Below are positions 51,101 through 59,335 of a stretch of DNA of 64,000 nucleotides, piece after piece (the first letter of the stretch is position 1; the number at the start of each line of letters is the position of its first letter). The DNA comes from Microvirga sp. VF16. Lineage in GTDB: Bacteria > Pseudomonadota > Alphaproteobacteria > Rhizobiales > Beijerinckiaceae. The DNA is taken from positions 744,001 to 808,000 of the forward strand of contig NZ_CP069356.1 of NCBI RefSeq assembly GCF_016864375.1, given 5' to 3'. Under the pieces are notes generated by a model. That model was not told where the DNA came from. It saw nothing but the letters and a program-made list of their open reading frames with translations, and did not search any database. Position numbers and translations under genes: made by a program.

Positions 51101-52616
51101 TGCCCTGAAGGAGTCCGTGGACTCCGCGATGGACGGCCTGAACCGCATCTACAAGCCGGTCCCGGACCAGGAGCGGAGCAGGTTCATCCAACTCGTGGAA
51201 GAGCTTGCACTGCCTCCTGAGGCCGAACGGGAAGCCGATCTCGCGCAATCGGGCCTCACCCACGCCGGCTTGCAGAAAGAGATTGAGGAACATCGGCAAT
51301 CCATCGGCGCACTCAAGGCGGAAGGGTCGATCCAGATCGACGCCGATCTCCTGCCCCGCGTCGAGGTGCGCCTGGCTGATCCCGACTTCGAGGGGGACAC
51401 GACGGGAGGCCTGCTGTCCGAACTAACGAAATCCATCGACACCATCGAACGGACCATTCGCCTGAACGGCATCAGCATCGGCACCTTGCAGCGGGATCTT
51501 AGCCAGATCGTTAACCGCCTCAACATCGCCCGGCCGATCCATGCGAGGCTCGACCAGATGCTGAAGGGTACGGAGGTCGTGGCTTCCTACGTCGAGCTCC
51601 CGCCCTCTCCCGAGCAATGGAATGACGTCATTCTCGGCATCGTCAGGGATACCGAGGAACTGACAGATCGCCTCAAGGCCGCAGAGCTCAAGGCCCGCAA
51701 GTACCACGACGAGATCGTGTCCCTTGCCGCGAACCAGAACTTCCCCTTGGGCAGCGACGACGGCCTCAGGATGCGCTTCGGAAGGTTCAACGGGTTTTCC
51801 GAGCACGGTGATTGCAGTGAGGAGATCCTTGATGCCCTGACCCAGAAGCTGAAGGGTCACCACAGCATCATCGACACCCTGACCCGTGAGGAAGACCTCA
51901 TCGTCGACAACCTCTCGAGCATACTTGAGGATACGGTCGAGATCATCGGCCGCGCCATTCGGAAGACCATTCCCGAATTCGGCGGCGTGTTCTCCGGCCG
52001 TACCATCGTGAAGTTGCCCACGAACATCGATTTCAAGGCATTGAAGGCCATGGGCACGAAGGATGTGTCGAGGGAATACCTCCAGCAATTGATGGCAAGC
52101 GACGGCACCCACCGGATCAACAGCCTCCGGGTGATGTCGACCGAGATGCTCAACATCATGTCGAAGCGCCTGAACGGCCAGCCGTTCGAGTTGCTCCTCC
52201 TCAAGCCCGTGGTCCAGTCCGCCCGCAGCACGTACGAGAGGATGCACACCCTCACGGGGTCCGGCGGCCAGACGATCACGGCCGGCCTCCTCCTGAACAT
52301 GCTCGCCAGCAGCCTCCGGAACAGGAACGGCGACCAGGATGCTTCCTCAGGCTTCATCATCCTCGACAATCCCATCGGGAAGGCAAACCAGAAGTCGCTC
52401 GTGGACACGCAGTTGCAGGTGGCCAAGGCGTTTGGCATCCAGCTCATCTCTGCCTCCGGCATCACGGACAAGTGCATCAACTCATACGAGTGGATCGTGA
52501 CGTTCAGCGCCAACAGGCAGACAGGTGCGGGCAACCACGTCAGCGTCGACTACGAGGAGAACAAGATCCACAACTTCCACATCGCCCTTAAACTAGAGGA
52601 CAGTGTCGCTGCCTGA
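48195..52616 (+). CDS. JetC-like (MukB/SMC-type) ATPase of a Wadjet-like system, with altered Walker B
   Basis: This 1473-residue SMC-like protein has an N-terminal Walker A (HAPNGNGKTT, Lys48), long coiled-coils (about 250-600 and 690-1250) around a central globular hinge, then the ABC signature SGGQ (1356-1359) and a Walker B IILDNPIG (Asp1391, Asn1392). In SMC ATPases a Glu follows this Asp and drives hydrolysis; here it is Asn. LQVAKAFGIQLISASG after it matches the MukB-type end. It is longer than the about 1100 residues I recall for canonical JetC. It should form a DNA-extruding motor with JetA and JetB. Its 3' end overlaps jetD by 14 bases. Confidence 0.8.
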   Translation: MYQISRICVSNCGHRDAVFKNNLISFLTFESNKVASSVMLHAPNGNGKTTILSFILHLFVPAKPWFVQTRQKSSHKFADYVAEKKPTIFVMELCTKERGLIDADRPALVIGVVATKSPDGASEETFFMIRPSGDYGFDDLPFVQLAKQGKELDWSNSDAFTWFRELRNSAVSARVTSTQKEWQELLRGNGLSLASFETQIDMASSEGGIEKFLEASNPTEMMERLLSVIIDESQATDTIGRINEYLEKIRDLPKERAIAANTGKLITVETTFAGAYREVIGIRKGLVDKQGQAKGALETAATRIAVMEADQQRADEQIEELKASDRSLRRDLEDAKVEWEAVRVHGKRKMVRKVEENLEGAKTRFAEVGFRIEALKAAPSQAKALQLNHQFVTATEEVYRLEQGEREKLVPLRTAGSNLKARIGMEVEQLDASIGQQDESITGLAFSIKEADATLGRLGRELASLEASLAEHGRKKTEIAGRLAKIAADGILPDAPADLDALRDGLKGLEGEEERLREEERNLHMKKSELTAELRELVSRESALSRELADAKRQSDIAREKLKGFIDQSNAIKRDYLEGLYPGADANPSDPDLAIKIDDEITHLSRKLDDLRDRLSALRDRIRLAEEGGSFDDDDVARAMELCRKAGVTDISTYVHWVSENVTSQEAAKNFVECNLDITLGLRVHNKADLQKIRKAFNRETWGLRKPVAVSVVRDIDSLKDELIHDQIVLSARNDYAYHEPTRREHLEKMRAEEDRLKDDISKLDERETLLRGARNAISAFSKKFGAETADTLTEAAEYAVSRVEGVVVALEEAREGHASKSAQLLEKGELIERCDACVTELVHRLKRLRNDEAAVASRTEELAAIDFVGKSRRADEVRSGIDHCERTKLSFEEAHRQHLENRARLNSEKVSLQNRLRKVDFEMEGHGVTTDLTRSVDTYQAEFDRLRDDYRITQSADSELAQARARRSALKESVDSAMDGLNRIYKPVPDQERSRFIQLVEELALPPEAEREADLAQSGLTHAGLQKEIEEHRQSIGALKAEGSIQIDADLLPRVEVRLADPDFEGDTTGGLLSELTKSIDTIERTIRLNGISIGTLQRDLSQIVNRLNIARPIHARLDQMLKGTEVVASYVELPPSPEQWNDVILGIVRDTEELTDRLKAAELKARKYHDEIVSLAANQNFPLGSDDGLRMRFGRFNGFSEHGDCSEEILDALTQKLKGHHSIIDTLTREEDLIVDNLSSILEDTVEIIGRAIRKTIPEFGGVFSGRTIVKLPTNIDFKALKAMGTKDVSREYLQQLMASDGTHRINSLRVMSTEMLNIMSKRLNGQPFELLLLKPVVQSARSTYERMHTLTGSGGQTITAGLLLNMLASSLRNRNGDQDASSGFIILDNPIGKANQKSLVDTQLQVAKAFGIQLISASGITDKCINSYEWIVTFSANRQTGAGNHVSVDYEENKIHNFHIALKLEDSVAA

Positions 52617-53679
52617 CGGCGGCGGCACCCTACAGGCTGCTGGTATGTCATCCGATACGTTCCTTTCCGAGCTGAAGCGTCATGGACGATCTAGGATCGA
52701 GCTGGACGAGTGTGAGCGCATATTCCAACGGGCGGTCCTTGAAGCACGGATGGACCCAGACTTCGGCTACGCCCGTCTCGGGCGCACATTAGATAGCCTC
52801 CGGCATGCAGGGGCGATCATCCTGCCGTCCGCCTCGTCCAAGGCAGCCTACGAGCGACGCGCGACGACGCTCCTGCCCAAATGGATCAAGTTGCCGTCCG
52901 AGAAAACGGAGAGTCCTCCGTTCGCCATCGAGTGGGACATCCGGCTCGCCCCTATGGTCAGGGGATCGTCCACCGATAAGCTGGAGAAGCTCAGCCGCAT
53001 CGATGCCTATCTGAAGCGGACCTCGGGCGAGCGCCCAGGCAAGATCCCGGTCAACTGTCGCTCTCTCCACATCTTCGGGGATGAGAAAACGCTTCTCAGG
53101 CTCGTGAGGAACCGGGATACGGGGGAGATCTCGCCCACGCTTCGATTGGACGACCTGCATTGCTATGTCCCCTACGAGTCGTTCCTCGTGCACGACGCCT
53201 GCGCTGGATCGGCATCGAACGACATCCTCGTCATCGAGAACGCGCAGTCCTACCACATCTTCAAGCAGCGGAACGAAGCCGAGCGCCGCTACAGGGCCGT
53301 TGTATTCGGGGGAGGGGCCGCATTCAAGAGCTCCATACCCGCACTTGAGGATCTGGTCCGCAAGCTTGATGCCGGAAAGGTTCTCTACTTCGGGGACATA
53401 GACGTGCCTGGGTTCGACATTCCCGTGACAGCTATCCAGAATGCGTCGAAGCGGTCATCCGGCTTTACCATCGTGCCGCATCTGGACCTGTACCGGGAAT
53501 GCCTCTCCGTTGGTTCCCCGCAGGCCGCCACGTACGAAGACCGCTATGATCCCAACGCGGCATGGGACCGTGCGGTTTCGGCATTCACCCGGCAATGGCT
53601 CGGAGATGAAGAACTCTATGCCCGGATCGCCGAGATGATCCGCAGTGGGAACCGCATCGCTCAGGAGTGGGTCTGCTGA
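52603..53679 (+). CDS. JetD-like Toprim nuclease of a Wadjet-like system
   Basis: This 358-residue protein has the topoisomerase VI A-like Toprim fold of JetD (DUF2220). The metal-binding Glu lies in ILVIENAQS (Glu212), GGGAAFKSS follows, and the DxD pair is in YFGDIDVPGFDIP (Asp265, Asp267). The N-terminal part holds winged-helix-like segments. In Wadjet, JetD cleaves small circular DNA once the SMC motor has looped it up. The GTG at 52603 overlaps the ATPase stop and has AGAGGA close by; an ATG at 52645 would give a protein 14 residues shorter. All catalytic residues are present. Confidence 0.85.
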   Translation: MSLPDGGGTLQAAGMSSDTFLSELKRHGRSRIELDECERIFQRAVLEARMDPDFGYARLGRTLDSLRHAGAIILPSASSKAAYERRATTLLPKWIKLPSEKTESPPFAIEWDIRLAPMVRGSSTDKLEKLSRIDAYLKRTSGERPGKIPVNCRSLHIFGDEKTLLRLVRNRDTGEISPTLRLDDLHCYVPYESFLVHDACAGSASNDILVIENAQSYHIFKQRNEAERRYRAVVFGGGAAFKSSIPALEDLVRKLDAGKVLYFGDIDVPGFDIPVTAIQNASKRSSGFTIVPHLDLYRECLSVGSPQAATYEDRYDPNAAWDRAVSAFTRQWLGDEELYARIAEMIRSGNRIAQEWVC

Positions 53680-54031
53680 AGCCAGCAAAGGACCAAGCAA
53701 TGGCGCTCTGTCGGCTGAGGTGATCGCCAAAAACTGGTGATCAATCGAGGCCCCATTTTGTGCCATCCTCATTCTAGGCGGCACCAGACATCGACTTCGC
53801 CAACTCGGGGTGTAGATGCTTTGCCAAAAGTAACTACCTGCCTCCTACCATCGAGAACATTGCCAGCACTTCTAATTGTCGAGATCTTCCATCCGCTACT
53901 CGCAAGGGGGACGTCACATTAACCGTGTAGAGCCGCGGAACCGCTCAACAAGGTTTGGTTTTGCACAGCCCAAGCCGTTGATTTCTCATGGCGCGAGATT
54001 CTTCCTTGACGAGTACAGGCCAGTATTCCCC
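53680..54031. other. Gap without a supported gene
   Basis: I see no gene, terminator or repeat between the Wadjet-like operon and the next fragment. Base composition is lower in GC than in the operon. Confidence 0.4.
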
Positions 54032-54242
54032 GTTAATGTGCCATCTCTGCCTCGCGCTTGGCTTCAAGCTCCTGCTGCCAGAAGACGTAGCATTCTCGGC
54101 CGACGAGGACCTTCTTGCTTGCCAGCAACGGCCTCATCCGGGAGCTGAGCGGTGCATCGCCGACCCGAAAGCCCATCGCTTTGAGCTGGATGAGCAGAAA
54201 CGCGGCATTGCGTCTGGGTCGGCACGAGCCGGATGATCTGCA
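54032..54242 (-). pseudogene. Coding-like fragment in frame after a TGA
   Basis: On the minus strand, directly after the TGA that ends the 54755-54243 gene and in the same frame, runs a coding-like stretch: NAAFLLIQLKAMGFRVGDAP, then MRPLLASKKVLVGRECYVFW and EAKREAEMAH-stop. It has no own start except an internal ATG. It may be a gene fragment or the decayed tail of a longer gene. Confidence 0.3.
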
Positions 54243-54755
54243 TCATGCTGCCATCCGCGGAGCCCCACGGCGCCTGCTGGACTGGTTCTGCTTCGCCCCT
54301 AGTCGTGGGAGCGTCCCGACCAGAAGGACAAGGTTCTGCGCAACCTCCTCGCACGCAGGTCGCAGCTTGGGATCAGCCATCACCGAGTGGAACCGCATTC
54401 GATAGATATGCTCGAGAAGGGAGCAGGCATTTACCAAGTCATCCGCCATCTCGTAACAGGGCGAGTTCTCGATGAGGAATGTCCGGCATCGCTGCACGCT
54501 GCGCCGAAGATCATGATGCGCAGCATCCAAGTCCTCGGTTCGCAAACCACGTCCACTCAGCGCATCTGATACACTAATGTTGAATCCATCTGACAGCATT
54601 CGGGCGACATGAATGAGAGCATCGCCACAGGCCCGAGCCTTCTCTTTGCCCTGCTTGTCCAGCCGAACTCGAATAGAGATCAACGCAGATTTGGCCCGTG
54701 CCAAATCGCCCTCGACAACGTCGCACGCGCGACGATACGACCACCAATTGCACAT
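54243..54755 (-). CDS. Hypothetical helical protein
   Basis: This 170-residue protein is largely helical (VEGDLARAKSALISIRVRLD, DALIHVARMLSDGFNISVSD, LRTEDLDAAHHDLRRSVQRC), with a basic C-terminus. No signal peptide, membrane helix or named domain is visible. It lies alone on the minus strand between the Wadjet-like operon and the ParA gene. An in-frame coding-like tail follows its stop. The gene call is moderate. Confidence 0.5.
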   Translation of the reverse strand: MCNWWSYRRACDVVEGDLARAKSALISIRVRLDKQGKEKARACGDALIHVARMLSDGFNISVSDALSGRGLRTEDLDAAHHDLRRSVQRCRTFLIENSPCYEMADDLVNACSLLEHIYRMRFHSVMADPKLRPACEEVAQNLVLLVGTLPRLGAKQNQSSRRRGAPRMAA

Positions 54756-54903
54756 GCGATTTTCCGGGAATCAATCTGGAGGCTGATGATCCAGGAATGA
54801 GTTTGTTTGCCACCGGATGCAAGCAAGAACGACTGCGAAACCGACCTCTGCGGCATCGTGATCAAGCTCGCTGGAATGTGGCTCAAGCAGCTGCTTTCTG
54901 TCT

Positions 54904-55116
54904 CTAATGATTTGTTCGGCAGCGAAGCCCTTTAGCCAAGTTGACGGTGTCTTCCGTACGTATCTCGACTAATGCGAAGGCGCCCCTGTGCGAGGGTTCT
55001 GCCATGGCACCGGCTACGAACTTCTTGTAGAGATACTTATCCAGCCAGCTTCGCTGGTTTTGTCGCGGATCCGGATCAAGGACGAGACAGCAGTAGGCCC
55101 GCCGTGTCGCCCTCAT
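54904..55116 (-). CDS. Possible small hypothetical protein
   Basis: This 70-codon frame contains RSWLDKYLYKKFVAGAMAEP and GAFALVEIRTEDTVNLAKGL, which look coding by codon pattern. The first 20 residues do not. It may be a small gene or a fragment. No family recognised. Confidence 0.3.
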   Translation of the reverse strand: MRATRRAYCCLVLDPDPRQNQRSWLDKYLYKKFVAGAMAEPSHRGAFALVEIRTEDTVNLAKGLRCRTNH

Positions 55117-55268
55117 GCGGTGAGCAGGTAAACTGCTCGGGCAACGGTATTCGCGGATTCGAAGACATATGTCGCCTGTTACTCATGCATCAGGCAGGTC
55201 ATCTCAATGTTGCCCAGGATCACGCGAGTCGCCCAACGGATCGGGAGCCAAGCATCCGCCGAAGATGC

Positions 55269-55934
55269 TCAGGCGGATTGAGCGTGTTTGCCCGTCATAG
55301 CCTCAATTGCCTCAAAGCTTCTTGTCAGTGCCCGCCATAGGTTGCCAATCTCCCCCGATCTGGGCGATCTAGAGCTGAACTCGTTCACGCCGGCTCCGTG
55401 GGCCAGGGAGAGCGACAGTTCAGGGCTATGTGTAATCTGACCCGCCCATGTCGGAACGTCGAGCGCCTGCATCGCCTTTCGTGCATCCACCACCATCGGA
55501 TCATCTGAGCCATTCTTGGCCGGCGCAGCGTTGACCACCACTGCATAGGGCTTTTTCAATTCACGGCAGACTTGGATCGTTGCCTGAACGGCGTCGACAT
55601 CAAATAGCCCCGGACGCATTGGGATCACGACAAGATCTGCGTGCCATATCGCCTCGGCCACTGGGGCTTCGGCATTGGGCGGTGTGTCGATCAAGACCCA
55701 TTCGACCCCGTCGCGCCGCGCTTTTGCCAATGTGGCCGAAAGATGCTTGGTGCCAACGTGGAGCGGAAGATCCCGTGCGCCCCGAACCTCGTGCCAAAGG
55801 GCCAGAGATCCCTGTGGATCTGCGTCAATCAGGAGCGTCGGTCGAGAATGTTCGGCCATATAGCACCCCAAATGCGCGGCAAGGGTGCTCTTTCCAGAAC
55901 CGCCCTTGCGGGAAGCAAAAACCAAGACATTCAT
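55269..55934 (-). CDS. ParA-family partition ATPase
   Basis: This 221-residue ATPase has the deviant Walker A (FASRKGGSGKST, residues 6-17), Walker A' (LLIDADPQGSLALW) and Walker B (VLIDTPPNAEAPVAEAI) of short ParA proteins such as ParF, VirC1 and Soj. It lacks the N-terminal DNA-binding domain of RepA/ParA type Ia. The frame is open to 56210, but the ATG at 55934 is the family start. It is divergent from the RHH protein and RepC and probably segregates this replicon. No ParB is nearby; the RHH protein at 56569 could be its ParG-like partner. Confidence 0.88.
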   Translation of the reverse strand: MNVLVFASRKGGSGKSTLAAHLGCYMAEHSRPTLLIDADPQGSLALWHEVRGARDLPLHVGTKHLSATLAKARRDGVEWVLIDTPPNAEAPVAEAIWHADLVVIPMRPGLFDVDAVQATIQVCRELKKPYAVVVNAAPAKNGSDDPMVVDARKAMQALDVPTWAGQITHSPELSLSLAHGAGVNEFSSRSPRSGEIGNLWRALTRSFEAIEAMTGKHAQSA

Positions 55935-56568
55935 GCCAGGTCTCCTGATCTCGGCAAATCGATCGTGATGACGAGACCGCAACTGCGTTGCAATACTTTC
56001 CGAAAACAAACAGGGCGTTGTGCCCGCCCCGCCTGCTGTCGTGGAAAGACCTGTTCGTTGTCCCAGATCGATCAGGCAATACATAGTCGCGCGAGTATGG
56101 TTAATAGATTGTTGATCACGGCCGCGGATTGATGATCTCAATCCATGACTGCGGACCAGACTTTTTGTCCTTGCGGCGCTCACGCGATCAGCCAGGAGAT
56201 CCGCCGACATACGAACAAAGGCCCGTTAGTAGCTGACTAGAATCTAATTCAAATATCTAGCAACGCCGGGAGTTTCGTTAGCAGTTCTTAACCACCTGGA
56301 ATCAGTGCTTCTCGAATCATTAAGCCGGATCGCGACTCGAGCTTCAGCCCCAATACTCGCGACAACGAATCAAGTGCGTAACCTGAAATAGCCCGGAACC
56401 ACGGATTTACATGCGAATTGATTCGGCCTCATGAGCTAAATGATTCTGACTAAAGAAGTTTCCCACCGCTGAATCGATCTATTGTGAATGGATTCTTGAC
56501 GCGCGACTCCACAGCCAACTCAGAATCGGTCATCACTCGAAACGGCACGAGTGTAACAGGTGGATGCC
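55935..56568. other. Divergent control region between parA and the RHH gene
   Basis: This 634-bp gap is richer in A+T than its surroundings, especially from 56211 to 56520. It probably holds the divergent promoters and perhaps a partition site. I see no clear iterons or long palindromes, so no site is marked. Confidence 0.35.
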
Positions 56569-56781
56569 ATGCCTGATGCAAAGCAGACCGAGCGCGTTCA
56601 ACGCTTCCGAAAGTCCCGCAAAGAGCGCGGCGACCGGGAGATGAACGTCTGGGTCCCTAGGCTTATAGGCGCTGCGATCGACGAAGCGGTCGAGAGTGGC
56701 CGATTTAAGTCGCGTCAGGACGTCATCAATCATGCCCTCGAAGCCATGTTTGCCGAAAAGGGTCGGAATGTCGTGACGTAA
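56569..56781 (+). CDS. Small ribbon-helix-helix-type DNA-binding protein
   Basis: This 70-residue protein has a basic N-terminal arm (ERVQRFRKSRKERGDREM) and an RHH-like core: NVWVPRLIGAAIDEAVESGR then RQDVINHALEAMF. A GTG at 56560 would add three residues. Such proteins act as plasmid copy-number or partition regulators (ParG, CopG) or as antitoxins. With no toxin next to it and ParA divergent, a ParG-like partition role is the best guess. A terminator follows. Confidence 0.6.
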   Translation: MPDAKQTERVQRFRKSRKERGDREMNVWVPRLIGAAIDEAVESGRFKSRQDVINHALEAMFAEKGRNVVT

Positions 56782-56794
56782 ACCAGGCAAAGCA

Positions 56795-56829
56795 AAAGGC
56801 CCACGAAGCTGGAAACTTCGAGGGCCTTT
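56795..56829 (+). terminator. Rho-independent terminator after the RHH gene
   Basis: AAAGGCCC-ACGAAG (56795-56808) pairs with CTTCG-A-GGGCCTTT (to 56829) around a CTGGAAA-type loop. It separates the RHH gene from repC. Confidence 0.7.
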
Positions 56830-56955
56830 GGAGCTACCCGCGAGGGGCGGCGTAAAGAATGTGTCGCAACATCCTTATGCCATCCCGACAAACTGACTGT
56901 CAAGAGCATCGGTTTCGGTGAACGCTCCCGCTTTGCCCTCAACATGGAGGGTGCG

Positions 56956-58110
56956 ATGCAGCTTGCATCGTCAGGAGGCCGGCAGCTGAGACATGCTGCT
57001 CTGGCCGCGAGAGAACTTGCGCTCGAAACCGGGCGCACTGTGACGCGAAAAGAACTATCTGCGGCAGCCCGGGAGGCTGCCAAAGCCCTGGAATTGCGGA
57101 ATGGACCCCGGTCGGTCCTGTCCGAGTTGGTCGCCTGTTGGGGCGAGCAGGAGTGGGAGCGGCTGCTGGTCTGGCCGTCCAACGACTACTTGGTTACTCG
57201 GACCGGGATGTCCGAGAGGGGAATCCGCAAGGCATTCCGTGTTCTCATCGACCAGCAACTGATTGTTCCCAAGGAATCTCCCAACGGGAAGCGCTATGCC
57301 GTCAAAGACTTAGCGGGCGAGATCGTCGACGCCTTTGGGTTCGACCTGACGCCGGTCTATGCCAGGCGAGGGGAGTGGGCCGAGCGTCTGATCGAGCAAA
57401 AGCAGGCGCGTGAAGCCCGCAAGCGCACCTTTGACGAGATTACGATTGCCAGACGAGCTGCCCAGGAGGCGCTCGGGAGCCTGTCACGGGAGTACCCAGA
57501 TCTGGACCGCTCCGATCTTGAGGAGCGGCTTAGAGGACTGCTGACCCGGACCCCGTTACGCAGCACGAAAGCCATGCCGATCGATATTCTGGACGAGTGG
57601 AAATCCCTCAGAAGTGCGTGCGAGGAAGCTTATTATCGAGCAGGCTATGCCGGAACTAAGTGCCGCCACACTAATAACAACAACGGATCTCCTAGTGAGC
57701 CTTGTAACAAAAGCTTTCCGAAGAAAGCTGAGGCGGTTCGTTCAACCGAACAACCCTCGGAGCACCTATCACCGGAATTGATCCTCGAGGCTTGCCCCAC
57801 TCTTGGCGATTACGGCCAGCCCGTACGGGATCTGGCGGATATCGTCTCGGCCGGCCGCTACCTGCGGGCGTCCCTGGGGGCTCACGAGAGCGCCTGGGCC
57901 GAGGCCGTCGAGGACATCGGCACCGTCAGAGCCGCCATCGCCGTGATCTACGTCCTGCAGCTCTATGAGGACGACGTCGCCAAAAACGGCGGGGAGAGCC
58001 GGATCAAGAACCCGGGCGGCTACTTCCGTGCGCTGACCCGCATGGTGAAATCGGGCAAGATCGACCTCGCCGTCGAGCTCCTGGCCATGAGGAGGCGAAG
58101 AATGGCATAG
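56956..58110 (+). CDS. RepC-like plasmid replication initiator
   Basis: This 384-residue protein has an N-terminal winged-helix region (VWPSNDYLVTRTGMSERGIR and RKAFRVLIDQQLIVPKESPN), a linker, and the RepC C-terminal domain (YGQPVRDLADIVSAGRYLRA, NPGGYFRALTRMV). RepC of alphaproteobacterial plasmids initiates replication at an origin within its own gene. Here repC stands without repA and repB. A GGAGG site favours ATG 56956 over ATG 56944. The central linker is AT-rich and codes for Asn-rich sequence (about residues 235-255), the usual place of oriV. Confidence 0.85.
   Translation: MQLASSGGRQLRHAALAARELALETGRTVTRKELSAAAREAAKALELRNGPRSVLSELVACWGEQEWERLLVWPSNDYLVTRTGMSERGIRKAFRVLIDQQLIVPKESPNGKRYAVKDLAGEIVDAFGFDLTPVYARRGEWAERLIEQKQAREARKRTFDEITIARRAAQEALGSLSREYPDLDRSDLEERLRGLLTRTPLRSTKAMPIDILDEWKSLRSACEEAYYRAGYAGTKCRHTNNNNGSPSEPCNKSFPKKAEAVRSTEQPSEHLSPELILEACPTLGDYGQPVRDLADIVSAGRYLRASLGAHESAWAEAVEDIGTVRAAIAVIYVLQLYEDDVAKNGGESRIKNPGGYFRALTRMVKSGKIDLAVELLAMRRRRMA
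57655..57725. other. Candidate oriV: AT-rich patch inside repC
   Basis: The stretch around 57658-57725 (encoding the Asn-rich linker) is clearly richer in A and T than the rest of the gene. In repABC plasmids the origin lies in such a patch within repC. This is by analogy only. Confidence 0.4.
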
Positions 58111-58419
58111 GAGCGCGAGTAAGCCATGGGCTGCACCTTGGGACGATAAGGCTGATCCAGCTTCCGGAGGAGCGCAGATGCCTGCTCGCCATGAAACCGG
58201 CAGGGATGGGTAGGGCTTTGATCACGCTCCTGGCGATGGCAACTCTTTGTCAGGCCACAGGGCTTGTCGGCACACGCGCATAGGGAACCAATCCGCTTTC
58301 TGATGGCTCTGAAAACGAGCGCACTCGATGCGATTGATCAGGCCCATGAATCAGTCGGCCTGTGAAAGATTCCGGCTTTTCATTAGACCTCGAGTCCAGG
58401 GATCACGACACTTGGGCTC
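58111..58419. other. Gap after repC
   Basis: There is no supported gene. A GGAGGAG site precedes an 11-codon frame at 58178, and a 30-codon frame (58191-58283) with a hydrophobic stretch overlaps it; neither is convincing. Confidence 0.35.
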
Positions 58420-58668
58420 ATGTCTGAGAAGCTCAACGTGCTCGTCCTGGACCGCTGTGACCCGTCACAGAACATGTCGCGCTTTTATGTGCTGCGCATC
58501 GAGCGATCGCTGTTTGGTGATCCAACACTGGTCCGAGAGTGGGGGCGGAGCGGTCAGCGGGGCCGGCAGATGATCGAAATCCATTCGTCAGAGGATAAGG
58601 CGATCGAGGCTCTGGAAACCTGGCTTTGCCGCAAACAGCGACGCGGCTACCAAGTGCGGAAAATATAG
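58420..58668 (+). CDS. WGR-domain protein
   Basis: This 82-residue protein is a stand-alone WGR domain: NMSRFYVLRIERSLFGDPTL, then REWGRSGQRGRQMIEIHSSE with the name-giving Trp-Gly-Arg, ending RRGYQ. WGR domains of PARPs bind nucleic acid; bacterial stand-alone copies are common on rhizobial plasmids and their role is unknown. No terminator or partner is visible. Confidence 0.85.
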   Translation: MSEKLNVLVLDRCDPSQNMSRFYVLRIERSLFGDPTLVREWGRSGQRGRQMIEIHSSEDKAIEALETWLCRKQRRGYQVRKI

Positions 58669-58790
58669 GGTGCGGGTCAGCCTTTAGGCCCAGTTTGTCT
58701 CTGTCTCAGGCAGAGCACCTGTGATGCAAGATAGTTCATGGGCATTCTTTGCCTCGTCGCTGCTCTCGACTGGCTTAAGAGCGAATGGGC

Positions 58791-59309
58791 TCAATCATTG
58801 GTATCGTCCGGACTATAGTAATCCGCCAGATGTGAGTTGATGTCGTCCCGTTCAGGACGCCGACCTCGGTGTTGAGCCTTTGACGTCTTCCGATGGGGCT
58901 TCTGATCACCCCCGATCACAGTTACGATACTCCGATCCTTCACGCGAAACTGGATGCCGTTGACAGTAATCGTCGACGCGCCGTGCTCAATGCCCTTCGC
59001 GACGCCATCGGTCAGGATTTGCCGCCTCAAAGCATCAATGTCGATCTTGAACACCCGTTCGACATATCGCAGTAAGGCATGGTCGGTGATCCGGATGTCC
59101 TCTGTCGGCCGGGAGCGTCGCTCGACCTCGGCGAGGAGGGAACGACGCGTCGCCTCCATCTGTGCGACCTCTCCTTGCAAGGCCGTCATTTCTCTTTGAT
59201 GTTCCGAGATCCGACCGTGGATCGTCTCGATCTTCGATTTCAGATCCTCGATTTCGCCCAAAAGGTCCGACGTAGATCGACTTGTTCCTGCTCCCATCTC
59301 GTGCTCCAT
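58791..59309 (-). CDS. Hypothetical coiled-coil protein
   Basis: This 172-residue protein starts with a coiled-coil (about residues 15-65; DLLGEIEDLKSKIETIHGRI) and then has a compact domain around residues 72-130 (RITDHALLRYVERVFKIDID then ALRRQILTDGVAKGI). It ends in a basic, Asp-rich tail. The second part resembles small uncharacterised proteins of alphaproteobacterial plasmids and phages. It lies 26 bp downstream of dnaE2 on the same strand and could be co-transcribed. No function assigned. Confidence 0.65.
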   Translation of the reverse strand: MEHEMGAGTSRSTSDLLGEIEDLKSKIETIHGRISEHQREMTALQGEVAQMEATRRSLLAEVERRSRPTEDIRITDHALLRYVERVFKIDIDALRRQILTDGVAKGIEHGASTITVNGIQFRVKDRSIVTVIGGDQKPHRKTSKAQHRGRRPERDDINSHLADYYSPDDTND

Positions 59310-59335
59310 AAGGAAAAGTGTCGTGACACAAATTT

